Source of the DNA: Nocardia grenadensis NBRC 108939
GTDB taxonomy: Bacteria; Actinomycetota; Actinomycetes; Mycobacteriales; Mycobacteriaceae
Direction: 5' to 3'
NCBI RefSeq assembly: GCF_001613445.1
Contig: NZ_BDCJ01000008.1
Span: 1-64,000 of the forward strand
DNA length: 64,000 nt
Every line of letters starts with the position of its first letter. Within the stretch, counting starts at the first letter, position 1. Of this stretch, positions 10,534-18,542 are shown one piece after another. The translations under genes were made by a program, and so were the position numbers. The notes beneath the pieces are model-generated. The model ran no database searches. It worked only from the letters and a program-made list of their open reading frames with translations, and was not told where the DNA came from.

Positions 10534-12363
10534 ATGAGTGAGCGCAGCGAACGAACCGACGCCGCAGGTGAGAGCAGCGAACGAACCAGCGGACCCGTTG
10601 AAGCCCGACCTGTTCAGGAGCACCGCTACGACGTCGTGATCGTCGGTGCCGGTGGCGCGGGCATGCGGGCGGCCATCGAGGCCGGCCCGCGGGCGCGGAC
10701 CGCGGTGCTGACCAAGTTGTACCCCACCCGCAGCCATACCGGCGCGGCCCAGGGCGGTATGTGCGCGGCCCTGGCCAACGTCGAAGAGGACAACTGGGAG
10801 TGGCATACCTTCGACACGGTCAAGGGTGGCGACTACCTGGTCGACCAGGACGCGGCGGAGATCATGGCCAAGGAGGCCATCGACGCGGTGCTGGACCTGG
10901 AGAAGATGGGTCTGCCGTTCAACCGCACGCCCGAGGGCAAGATCGACCAGCGCCGCTTCGGCGGGCACACCCGTGACCACGGCAAGGCCCCGGTCCGGCG
11001 CGCCTGCTACGCCGCCGACCGGACCGGTCACATGATCCTGCAGACGCTGTACCAGAACTGCGTCAAGCACGACGTCGAGTTCTACAACGAGTTCTACGTG
11101 CTGGACCTGGTGCTGACCGATACCGATCGCGGCCAGGTCGCGACCGGGGTGGTCGCCTACGAGCTCGCCACCGGTGAACTGCACGTCTTCCACGCGAAGT
11201 CGATCGTCTTCGCCACCGGCGGTTCGGGCCGGATGTACAAGACCACCTCCAACGCGCACACGCTGACCGGTGACGGTATGGCGATCGTGTTCCGCAAGGG
11301 GCTGCCGCTCGAGGATATGGAATTCCACCAGTTCCATCCCACGGGCTTGGCCGGGCTGGGCATCCTCATCTCCGAGGCGGTCCGCGGTGAGGGCGGCATC
11401 CTGCGCAACGCCGACGGTGAGCGGTTCATGGAGCGCTACGCGCCCACCATCAAGGATCTCGCGCCGCGCGATATCGTCGCCCGCTCGATGGTGCTCGAGG
11501 TGCTCGAGGGTCGCGGCGCCGGACCGAACAAGGATTACGTCTACATCGACGTGACCCACCTCGGTGAGGACGTGCTCGAGGAGAAGTTGCCCGATATCAC
11601 CGAGTTCGCCCGCACCTACCTCGGTGTGGACCCGGTGAAGGAACTGGTACCGGTCTTCCCCACCTGCCACTACGTGATGGGCGGTATCCCCACCCGCATC
11701 CAGGGCGAGGTGCTGAAGAACAACACCGATATCGTGCCCGGCCTGTACGCCGCCGGCGAATGCGCCTGCGTCTCGGTGCACGGCGCGAACCGGCTCGGCA
11801 CCAACTCGCTGCTCGATATCAATGTGTTCGGCCGCCGCGCCGGTATCGCCGCCGCGGAGTACGCGCACCGTGCCGAGTTCGTCGATATGCCGGAGAACCC
11901 GGCGCAGATGGTGCAGGACTGGCTGGCGCTGATCCTGTCCGACCACGGCAACGAGCGGGTCGCCGATATCCGCACCGAACTGCAGCGGTCGATGGACAAC
12001 AATGCCTCGGTGTTCCGCACCGAAGACACGCTCAAACAGGCCCTCACCGATATCCACGCGCTCAAGGAGCGCTACGCCCGGATCACGGTCCAGGACAAGG
12101 GCAAACGCTACAACAGCGATCTGCTCGAGGCCGTCGAACTCGGCTTCCTGCTGGAGTTGGCCGAAGTCACGGTGGTCGGGGCGCTCAACCGCAAGGAGTC
12201 GCGTGGCGGGCACGCGCGCGAGGATTACCCGGACCGCGACGACGTGAACTTCATGCGGCACACGATGGCTTACAAGGAGGGTGCGGATCTCCTCTCCGAT
12301 ATCCGCCTCGACTTCAAGCCGGTGGTGCAGACCCGTTACGAGCCGATGGAGCGTAAGTACTGA
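10534..12363 (+). CDS. sdhA: Succinate dehydrogenase flavoprotein subunit
   Basis: A 609-residue FAD subunit of complex II that oxidises succinate to fumarate. FAD motif VVIVGAGGAGMRAA is near residues 34-47. The His of RSHTGAAQGG (about residue 68) is the usual covalent FAD site. The active-site HPTG (FHQFHPTGLAG) and the catalytic Arg in VRGEGGIL are present. The first 30 residues (MSERSERTDA then AGESSERTSG) are not family sequence and are encoded by a 30-bp tandem repeat; the conserved part starts at HRYDVVIV. A later native start is therefore possible, but no clear one is seen. Overlaps sdhB by 1 nt. Confidence 0.96.
   Translation: MSERSERTDAAGESSERTSGPVEARPVQEHRYDVVIVGAGGAGMRAAIEAGPRARTAVLTKLYPTRSHTGAAQGGMCAALANVEEDNWEWHTFDTVKGGDYLVDQDAAEIMAKEAIDAVLDLEKMGLPFNRTPEGKIDQRRFGGHTRDHGKAPVRRACYAADRTGHMILQTLYQNCVKHDVEFYNEFYVLDLVLTDTDRGQVATGVVAYELATGELHVFHAKSIVFATGGSGRMYKTTSNAHTLTGDGMAIVFRKGLPLEDMEFHQFHPTGLAGLGILISEAVRGEGGILRNADGERFMERYAPTIKDLAPRDIVARSMVLEVLEGRGAGPNKDYVYIDVTHLGEDVLEEKLPDITEFARTYLGVDPVKELVPVFPTCHYVMGGIPTRIQGEVLKNNTDIVPGLYAAGECACVSVHGANRLGTNSLLDINVFGRRAGIAAAEYAHRAEFVDMPENPAQMVQDWLALILSDHGNERVADIRTELQRSMDNNASVFRTEDTLKQALTDIHALKERYARITVQDKGKRYNSDLLEAVELGFLLELAEVTVVGALNRKESRGGHAREDYPDRDDVNFMRHTMAYKEGADLLSDIRLDFKPVVQTRYEPMERKY
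10538..10587 (+). repeat. In-frame 30-bp tandem repeat at the sdhA start
   Basis: GTGAGCGCAGCGAACGAACC (10538-10557) recurs 30 bp later with one change (10568-10587). The motif encodes SER-SER-T and is of the kind found scattered around gene starts in Nocardia and Rhodococcus genomes, where it gives proteins an MSERSE.. leader. It forms the first ten codons of sdhA twice. Confidence 0.75.
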
Positions 12364-13136
12364 TGACCGCTGTAGCCGAGAATCCGACGGCCGCGAACCC
12401 GGCGCCGGTCCCCGAGGGTTCGACCATGATCACCGTCAAGGTGGCGCGGTTCAACCCGGAGGACGGTCAGGGCCAGCGCTGGGAGTCGTTCCAGGTACCC
12501 GCGCTGCCGACGGACCGCTTCCTCAACCTCCTCATCTACATCAAGTCCTACCTGGACGGCACCCTCACCTTCCGGCGCTCCTGTGCCCACGGCGTGTGCG
12601 GGTCCGACGCCATGCGGATCAACGGGGTGAACCGGCTGGCCTGCAAGGTCCTGATGAAGGACATGCTGCCGAAGAGTGGTAAGCCGGTCACCATCAGCGT
12701 GGAACCCATCCGCGGGCTGCCGGTCGAGAAGGACCTGGTCGTGGACATGGAACCGTTCTTCGACGCGTTCCGGGCGGTGAAGCCGTACCTCATCACCTCC
12801 GGTAACGAGCCGACCTTCGAGCGGATCCAGAGCCAGGCCGACCGCGCCCGGTTCGACGACACCACCAAGTGCATCCTGTGTGCCTGCTGCACCACGTCCT
12901 GCCCGGTGTACTGGCACGACGGCAGCTACTTCGGCCCGGCCGCGATCGTGAACGCGCACCGCTTCATCTTCGACAGCCGTGACGAGGCCGCCCGGGAGCG
13001 CCTGGACATCCTCAACGAGGTCGACGGTGTGTGGCGCTGCCGCACCACCTTCAACTGCACGGATGCCTGCCCGCGTGGTATCGAGGTCACCAAGGCCATC
13101 CAGGAGGTCAAGCGGGCGTTGCTGTTCGCCCGCTGA
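12363..13136 (+). CDS. sdhB: Succinate dehydrogenase iron-sulfur subunit
   Basis: A 257-residue electron-transfer subunit of complex II. The [2Fe-2S] site is CAHGVCGSD (residues 74-82) plus Cys94, with Asp at the third ligand position as in E. coli SdhB. The [4Fe-4S] site is CILCACCTTSCP and the [3Fe-4S] site CRTTFNCTDACP. Translation is coupled to sdhA through a TGATG overlap. A strong hairpin follows the stop and ends the operon. Confidence 0.96.
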   Translation: MTAVAENPTAANPAPVPEGSTMITVKVARFNPEDGQGQRWESFQVPALPTDRFLNLLIYIKSYLDGTLTFRRSCAHGVCGSDAMRINGVNRLACKVLMKDMLPKSGKPVTISVEPIRGLPVEKDLVVDMEPFFDAFRAVKPYLITSGNEPTFERIQSQADRARFDDTTKCILCACCTTSCPVYWHDGSYFGPAAIVNAHRFIFDSRDEAARERLDILNEVDGVWRCRTTFNCTDACPRGIEVTKAIQEVKRALLFAR

Positions 13137-13149
13137 GCTATTCGGAATA

Positions 13150-13189
13150 CCGAGGGTTGTTCTCCTTATATCGGGGGAGCAGCCCTCGG
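13150..13189 (+). terminator. Hairpin terminator of the sdh operon
   Basis: CCGAGGGTTGTTCTCC (13150-13165) pairs with GGGGAGCAGCCCTCGG (13174-13189), with only G-U type mismatches, around an 8-nt loop, and is followed by TTTCGG. It lies 13 bp after the sdhB stop. Confidence 0.8.
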
Positions 13190-13258
13190 TTTCGGTCCGG
13201 TCACCGGTGTCGTGGCCGAGGCCGATTGAGCAGAAACAACCTGAGGCGAGGAGTCGGG

Positions 13259-13633
13259 TCAACTCACTGGACCGACCTCGTCATCCAATCTGCGTCGCGC
13301 ACCCTCGATCTCGGAAGCAAGCTGCCGATATAGCTCCGGCGCATGTGTTTCCACTACCGACCAGACGATCTCATCGTCGATCAACCAGTAGTCGTGTGCG
13401 ATTCGATTGCGCATCCCTTTGATCAGCCGCATTGGGACCCTCGGGTGAGTTGACAGCCAATCGTCTCCCAGCCGCTCGAGACCGGCAGCCAAGCGGATCA
13501 CGCTGAACTGACAAGCTCGGGCCACAGCGACGTCGGAGTCGTAAGCATCTCGCCCCCTGGCGCATAGATCAGCTATTTCGATGAGCGTCGCACCCAAATA
13601 GAGTAGCCGCTCGTCCACGCGCCGTTCGGTCAT
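13259..13633 (-). CDS. hepT: HepT-like toxin (HEPN domain, former DUF86)
   Basis: A 124-residue helical HEPN-family protein with the RX4HXY ribonuclease motif as Arg75, His80 and Tyr82 (RNRIAHDYW). HepT toxins are RNases neutralised by a MntA partner that adds AMP to the motif tyrosine. The upstream gene encodes an MNT-domain protein, and the two overlap by 4 nt (ATGA), so they form one toxin-antitoxin operon. The pair sits right after the sdh terminator, at the edge of the accessory block. Confidence 0.85.
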   Translation of the reverse strand: MTERRVDERLLYLGATLIEIADLCARGRDAYDSDVAVARACQFSVIRLAAGLERLGDDWLSTHPRVPMRLIKGMRNRIAHDYWLIDDEIVWSVVETHAPELYRQLASEIEGARRRLDDEVGPVS

Positions 13634-14160
13634 GCGGCGAAGGCCAGCGGGAGATTATCGCGGTCGATTCCGCGATGTAGTAGCCGATTCCCGTCCACTT
13701 CGGTGGTTGTCACCACATCAACTCGGCAACCGAGAACTTCGGCGATGTCTTCGTCCAATTCGAAGATATCGACGACCGAGGCGCTGGGGTCGAGCTCGAC
13801 CAGCAGGTCCAGGTCGGACCCCGGACGATCCTCCCCGCGCGCGACCGAACCGAATACCCAAGCTCGAACGACCGGATACCGGTCCAACACCCGCACGAAT
13901 TCCGCCCGGTACTGTTCCAGTAGCTCACTTGGGCGCACGGTGTTCACGAGTCCCGTATCCAGCTGGAATCCGGCAGCCCCGAGAATCTGTTCCAGCATCG
14001 CCACGGAGGGCTGTCTGCGACCGGACTCGATGTTGGCGATGCTCGATTGAGCGACCTTTGCGCGCTGTGCGAGTTCACGCTGGGAAAGTCCTCGACGGGT
14101 GCGTGCGTCGAGGACGAGTTTCGCCGCGGTTGTCAGCGGCACCTTGCGCGATGCGACCAC
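13630..14160 (-). CDS. mntA: XRE-MNT fusion antitoxin (MntA-like nucleotidyltransferase)
   Basis: A 176-residue protein. An XRE-type helix-turn-helix at residues 12-66 (TRRGLSQRELAQRAKVAQSS) is fused to a minimal nucleotidyltransferase domain with GSVARGEDRPGSDLDLLVE at residues 104-122; the catalytic Asp residues are 116 and 118. The predicted role is to AMPylate and silence HepT and to repress its own operon. The start is GTG 14160. A perfect inverted repeat lies 9 bp upstream. MntA is usually a stand-alone MNT domain, so the DNA-binding fusion is worth noting. The symbol refers to the toxin-antitoxin gene, not the manganese transporter. Confidence 0.85.
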   Translation of the reverse strand: MVASRKVPLTTAAKLVLDARTRRGLSQRELAQRAKVAQSSIANIESGRRQPSVAMLEQILGAAGFQLDTGLVNTVRPSELLEQYRAEFVRVLDRYPVVRAWVFGSVARGEDRPGSDLDLLVELDPSASVVDIFELDEDIAEVLGCRVDVVTTTEVDGNRLLHRGIDRDNLPLAFAA

Positions 14161-14168
14161 GCACCGAT

Positions 14169-14186
14169 GATAGCGAATCCGCTATC
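14169..14186. promoter_or_regulatory. Inverted repeat operator of the hepT/mntA operon
   Basis: GATAGCG (14169-14175) and CGCTATC (14180-14186) are a perfect inverted repeat with a 4-bp spacer, 9 bp from the GTG start of the XRE-MNT gene. This is the expected place for autorepression by its XRE domain. Confidence 0.65.
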
Positions 14187-14219
14187 AACAGCACAACCGT
14201 CCCAACTATCCTGATACCT

Positions 14220-14257
14220 CCGCACCGCCCGAGCGTGGGTTTGTGTGGGCGGTGCGG
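14220..14257 (-). terminator. Hairpin downstream of the P450 gene
   Basis: CCGCACCGCCC (14220-14230) pairs perfectly with GGGCGGTGCGG (14247-14257) around a 16-nt loop. It lies about 165 bp beyond the P450 stop, in the gap before the toxin-antitoxin operon. The rest of 14161-14420 holds no gene. Confidence 0.5.
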
Positions 14258-14420
14258 GCCTCGAGGGCGTGGTCCATGGAATCGACGGCCGGGTCGGATG
14301 AGCAGTCGCCGCGGTGGTCAAGTCGAGGTCGGGGGTGGGGCGGTTCGGCATGCGGGCCGGCCTGACGGAGCTGTGACTCGTAGAGCGCGAGGGCTTGATG
14401 TACGGCCAGCGAGTACCGGA

Positions 14421-15719
14421 TCATCCGCGGTCACCGGCGTCGTGGCGGAGGCCGGTCGGTGGGGTGGGCCGGAAGGTGACGGGTAGGGCGGTGAGCGCCC
14501 GGTGGAACGGTCCGGGCCGCCACGCCAACTCCGTGGGCGCGACCGCGAGCTCCATATCCGGGACCGCGTCCAGGAGCTGATCGACAGCGTCTTGCACGAT
14601 CAGGTACGCGAGCGTGCGGGCGGGGCAGGCGTGTGGTCCCGCGCTCCAGGCGAGGTGTGCCCGATTACCGGTGGGGTCGCCGCCGGTCAGAGCAGGGTCG
14701 GTGTTGGCGGCGGCGAGGCTGATCACCACGGGTTGCTGCGCCGGCAGCCAGGTATCACCGATCAGCAGCGGGGTGCGGGGGTAGGTGGTGCAGAAATTTG
14801 CGATGGGTGGGTCGTGGAACAGCACCTCGTCGAGGGCGTCGCGGGTGGACAGGCTGCCACCGAGGAGACTGCCACCGAAGCGGGGGTCGGTGAGCATCAA
14901 CAGGATGGTGTTGGTGATCAGGTTGGGCTGGGCTACGCCGCCCGCGCCGTAGAAGCTCATCAACTGTGCCAGTACTTCTTCGTCATCCAGGTGGTGGGGA
15001 TGGGTGAGTAGGCGGGTGGTGGCGTCGTCACCGGGGCACCGGTGTTTGAGCGCGATCAGCTCGGCGAGTGCGGTGTGCAGGAGGTTCATGCCGTCGGCGG
15101 CCCGGACGGTGTCGAAGCGGGCGGCCGTGCCCGTGACGATTCGTTGCCCGATATCGGATGGGCAGCCGATGATCCGGTTGAGGACGGTGATGACGAGGGG
15201 CCGGGCGTAGTCGGTGACCAGTTCCGCGGATCCGGACGTAGCGAACGCGTCGATCAACGGGGTTGCCACGTGTTCCACCGTCGCGTGCATGGCGTGTCCG
15301 TCGATGGCGTCGATAGCGGCCGTGGACGCCTGCCGGTAGCGGGTGTGCGCGACCCCGGTGTTGTACCGGGCCGCGGGCTGCCAGCGCATCATCGGCAGCA
15401 CCGGGCAGCCGGCTGGGACGGTGTGCTGCCAGGTGCGGGGGTCGGTGGGGAAATGGTCGGGGTCGTGCAGGATGCGGTGTGCGGTGTGGTAGCCGAGGAC
15501 GAGGGTGGCCGGTACGCCCCGCGCGAGTTCGACGGGTGCGAGATCACCGAACTGTTTCCGCATTGTGCGGTAGGCGCCGTGGGGGTCGGCGGCGAATTCC
15601 GGGGTGTAGAGGGGTACCCGCGGACCGGTCTCGGCGGGGATGCCGTGTGTGACCGGGCAGCTGGTCGACGATCCGGTGCGGGGAAGCGAGACCGACGGTG
15701 GCGGAGGGAACGAGGGCAT
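14421..15719 (-). CDS. Cytochrome P450 lacking the ExxR arginine
   Basis: A 432-residue P450. The heme loop is WSAGPHACPARTLAY with ligand Cys365. Two otherwise near-invariant features are altered. The K-helix ExxR reads E298-V-L-F301 (DEVLFHDPP), so the Arg is Phe. The I-helix motif reads YGAGGVAQPNL, without the acid-Thr pair. CYP157-type actinobacterial P450s also lack ExxR, so the protein need not be dead. The start is ATG 15719, behind GGAAGG 8 nt upstream; an open frame continues to 15956 but looks non-coding. The FAD monooxygenase gene is upstream on the same strand; no ferredoxin or reductase is nearby. Confidence 0.88.
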   Translation of the reverse strand: MPSFPPPPSVSLPRTGSSTSCPVTHGIPAETGPRVPLYTPEFAADPHGAYRTMRKQFGDLAPVELARGVPATLVLGYHTAHRILHDPDHFPTDPRTWQHTVPAGCPVLPMMRWQPAARYNTGVAHTRYRQASTAAIDAIDGHAMHATVEHVATPLIDAFATSGSAELVTDYARPLVITVLNRIIGCPSDIGQRIVTGTAARFDTVRAADGMNLLHTALAELIALKHRCPGDDATTRLLTHPHHLDDEEVLAQLMSFYGAGGVAQPNLITNTILLMLTDPRFGGSLLGGSLSTRDALDEVLFHDPPIANFCTTYPRTPLLIGDTWLPAQQPVVISLAAANTDPALTGGDPTGNRAHLAWSAGPHACPARTLAYLIVQDAVDQLLDAVPDMELAVAPTELAWRPGPFHRALTALPVTFRPTPPTGLRHDAGDRG

Positions 15720-15855
15720 GGGAGTTTCCTTCCGGAGGACAGGGGCTACCGGGGTGGTGGTCCGGCAGCACGGGTTCGGCGCGGACCGGCCCGTGAACCG
15801 GACACCGACCTCGACAGGACAAGGCAGGCGGGTGCGGCACGTGCGGGAGTGACAG

Positions 15856-15902
15856 GTGGGAGCGGCAGGCGGGGGAGTGGCCAGTGGGAGCGGCAGGCGG
15901 GG
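15856..15902. repeat. Two 19-bp direct repeats between P450 and monooxygenase genes
   Basis: GTGGGAGCGGCAGGCGGGG occurs at 15856-15874 and 15884-15902, within a G-rich, low-complexity 277-bp gap. No other feature is seen in the gap. Confidence 0.6.
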
Positions 15903-15996
15903 ATGCGGCAGGCGAGCGAAGTGGCGGTTCGAGGGCAGGCGCCGGAGGAGTGCCACGGCGAGGCAGGTTCTGCGGTGGCAGGTTCCGGGATGCGGA

Positions 15997-17601
15997 TCAG
16001 GCGAAGGTCGCGCGTAGGGCGGCGTGCAGGCTGCGGTGCTCGGTTGTCCGGCAGGCCAGATAGCCGTCGGGCCGGATCAGGCACAGCGCGTCGGTGTCGG
16101 GCGCGCCGTAGAGTTCGTGGATCCGGCGGCTGTCGGCGGTGATCGCCTCGGCCGGGGCAGGCAGGTGGTGGCCGGGTGGAGTGATCACCACCGGTTGCAC
16201 CCGGCGGCCGAATTGCGGATACAACCGGTGGACCAGCGCCGCGGTGTGTGCGGCCGCGTTCGGGTCGCGGTGGGTGATCAGCAGGGTATGCCCGGGATGC
16301 CGCAGCTTCTCGTACAGGCGCAGCCGCGGGGTGATCTCCACATCCGGCGCGCGGTCCCCGGCTCCGAGACCGTCCAATCGCGTGTGCCCGGATGATGCGT
16401 GTGCGGCTGCGACCGCCGGATACCGGTAGGCGAGGCCGGAGATCCGGGCGACCGCACGGTCGGTGAACCCGGGTTCGCGGGCCATGGCGAGACGTTCGGC
16501 GAGGGGCATCCCGTGGTTCATCAACACCGAATGCAATTCGTGGGTGCCCGCGTTCACCTGTTCGGCGATCGGGCGCCGCTCCGCTTCATACGAATCCAGC
16601 AGCGCGGCCGGGGAGTCGCCGTGGACCACCGCCGCGAGTTTCCACCCCAGATTGAAGGCATCCTGCATCGAGGTGTTCATCCCCTGCCCACCGGCCGGGG
16701 AGCGTTCGTGCCCGGCGTCCCCGCAGATCAGGACGCGGCCGTTTCGGTACCGGGACGTCAGCCGCCGCCGGGTCCGGAACACCGACGACCATTGCGGGGT
16801 GCCCAATCGCATTGCGCCACCGAAGTGTTCGTCGATAGCGGCCTGGAAGGCGGGCACCGACATATCGGCCTCCCGCGCGTCACCGGTCTCGCTGATCAAC
16901 ACTCGCCACACACCGCCCGGTAGTGCGGTCGTGAGCAGCATCCGATCACGGGTGATGTGGTAATCGATGCCCCCGGCCGCCAACGGCCGGTCCGGGCGGG
17001 CCCGGAGTGGGACATCCATCATCCGCATCGTGGTGCCGGCGTACTCGACCCGATCGGCCGGCGCACCGAGCGTGGCTGCGACGGTGCTGTGCACCCCGTC
17101 GCAGCCGATCAACCAGTGTGGTCGCACTGTTTCCAGGCGCCCGGACCGCGAATCCCGCACCGTCGCGGTGACCGCACCGCCGGGGCCGATATCGACGGCG
17201 ACGAGCTCACGCTGCCAGTCGACGAGCCCGCCCAGCCCGGTGAACCGGCGCCGCAGGATCTCCTCGGTGTCCTGCTGGCTCAATGCCCGGTAGTACGGGT
17301 AGCGGCTGTCGAGACCGGTGAAATCCAGGCGCACCTTCTCCGCGGCACCCTGGAAGTGGTAGTCCATCCACTCACCCCGCAGGCCGCGGTCCTGGAACTC
17401 CTCGACCACCCCGGCCAATTCGAGGAGCTCCAGCGTGCGGGCGTGCACGGTGAACGACCGCGAGGTGGTGACCGGGCCGTCCAGCTTGTCGATGACACGG
17501 GCATCCACACCCCGGCGCAATAGTTCGATACCGAGGGTGAGCCCGGACGGACCGGCACCGACCACGAGAACGCGACGATCGGAGACATGGGAAGAAGACA
17601 T
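15997..17601 (-). CDS. FAD-dependent aromatic-type monooxygenase
   Basis: A 534-residue class A flavoprotein hydroxylase of the PheA/TfdB/rifampicin-monooxygenase type. The Rossmann motif VVGAGPSGLTLGIELLRRG is near residues 12-30, the DG motif is LIGCDGVHSTVA, and the GD motif is ICGDAGHERSPAGGQGMNTS (usually GDAAHRHPP..). A thioredoxin-like C-terminal domain completes the length. The start MSSSHVSDRR at 17601 is favoured, with GGAG 11 nt upstream. It probably shares a transcript with the P450. The substrate is unknown; polyketide, phenol or drug hydroxylation are all possible. Confidence 0.88.
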   Translation of the reverse strand: MSSSHVSDRRVLVVGAGPSGLTLGIELLRRGVDARVIDKLDGPVTTSRSFTVHARTLELLELAGVVEEFQDRGLRGEWMDYHFQGAAEKVRLDFTGLDSRYPYYRALSQQDTEEILRRRFTGLGGLVDWQRELVAVDIGPGGAVTATVRDSRSGRLETVRPHWLIGCDGVHSTVAATLGAPADRVEYAGTTMRMMDVPLRARPDRPLAAGGIDYHITRDRMLLTTALPGGVWRVLISETGDAREADMSVPAFQAAIDEHFGGAMRLGTPQWSSVFRTRRRLTSRYRNGRVLICGDAGHERSPAGGQGMNTSMQDAFNLGWKLAAVVHGDSPAALLDSYEAERRPIAEQVNAGTHELHSVLMNHGMPLAERLAMAREPGFTDRAVARISGLAYRYPAVAAAHASSGHTRLDGLGAGDRAPDVEITPRLRLYEKLRHPGHTLLITHRDPNAAAHTAALVHRLYPQFGRRVQPVVITPPGHHLPAPAEAITADSRRIHELYGAPDTDALCLIRPDGYLACRTTEHRSLHAALRATFA

Positions 17602-17735
17602 GACGGAACACACTCCAGACAATCGAGATCGAGAAGTGGACTCGCGTACCCGCGGATTCGCGGGATAGGAACAGGGAAGTCCCCGGTAGCAGCCATCCGG
17701 TCGGCGCGGTATCGATTACCGCGACGAGGGATGGG

Positions 17736-18023
17736 TCAGGACCCGAATTCGAGCACCGCCGAGGCGGTGATCAGGTCCGCGATCCGGGTCACCGCCCGCC
17801 ACGGCTGCGACCGGGCCGCGTCGGTGCCGAGATCCGGAACCAGGACGACGTCGGCGTCGTGTTCGATCGCATGGCGGGCGGCGATCACCGGCGCGTGCGC
17901 CGACCCTGCCCCGATGTACGCCGTGAACACGACACGGAGGGCGTGGATATCGCATAACCGGTCGATATCGCCGCTATCGCTGCCGTGGGCGCGCACGGCC
18001 ACCGCGCGCCGCGGGGTACTCAC
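17736..18023 (-). CDS. Hypothetical 95-residue protein
   Basis: Read from a GTG at 18023, the frame gives a compact alpha/beta-looking protein: RRAVAVRAHGSDSGDIDRLC, then HALRVVFTAYIG, then HDADVVLVPDLG. The layout faintly recalls the N-terminal domain of serine recombinases without the catalytic Ser and Arg; such stand-alone proteins appear to occur in Nocardia. No good ribosome binding site is seen. The frame continues upstream to 18140 through the palindromic repeats. Function unknown; it may be non-coding. Confidence 0.4.
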   Translation of the reverse strand: MSTPRRAVAVRAHGSDSGDIDRLCDIHALRVVFTAYIGAGSAHAPVIAARHAIEHDADVVLVPDLGTDAARSQPWRAVTRIADLITASAVLEFGS

Positions 18024-18109
18024 GTGCGGACCCGCACGATATGGTCGCCGGCCGAAGTCCCAGGGCGATGGCCCGCGTGTACGCCGCGAACCGGACGGTG
18101 CCCGCGAGA

Positions 18110-18162
18110 TATTCGTGCCGCGCCGGCACAAATACCCCACGGTATTCGTACCGCGCCGGTAC
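18110..18162. repeat. Two tandem copies of a 20-bp palindrome-bearing repeat
   Basis: TATTCGTGCCGCGCCGGCAC (18110-18129) and TATTCGTACCGCGCCGGTAC (18143-18162) are 33 bp apart. Each ends in a perfect 6-bp-arm palindrome around CGC. The two differences between copies fall on opposite arms and keep the pairing. They sit about 90-140 bp upstream of the 95-residue gene and about 380 bp upstream of the XRE regulator. Confidence 0.7.
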
Positions 18163-18542
18163 GCGCCGGCCGACGGGCCGGCTTACTGGGTGGACCTGCT
18201 CCGTTGATCGTCATGGTTATGGCTCCCGGTCGACGGGTGTGGGTGGTGGGCCCGGCGGCCGGAGGCGACGTGCGGAATTACTGCCACTTGATTGCCTGAG
18301 AATTCGCGGTAATGTCTCGAACCAGTCGCACCGGAGATGGGGATCTTTTGGGCGGCTTGCTGATTCGATAAATTCCTGGCTGCCGAGTGAATCCAGCACA
18401 CCACCGGACACGAGGCCAGCACAAGCGCAGCGCGCAATTGCTTCCCAGTATGTCCAAAAGGCCAGAGCGGTTGTCATAGGCTGCGTACAAGGGTTGCAGC
18501 GTGCAAACGGCCATCGCTCGAAATGCAAAGCGAGGAACCCCT

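Noticed and set aside
10510..12261. 583-codon open frame antisense to sdhA
   Set aside because: Shadow of sdhA codon bias in GC-rich DNA; composition lacks any domain and sdhA is certain.
14421..15956. Longer P450 start at 15956
   Set aside because: The extension is Arg/Pro-rich and overlaps direct repeats; ATG 15719 has a clear GGAAGG site and family-like N-terminus.
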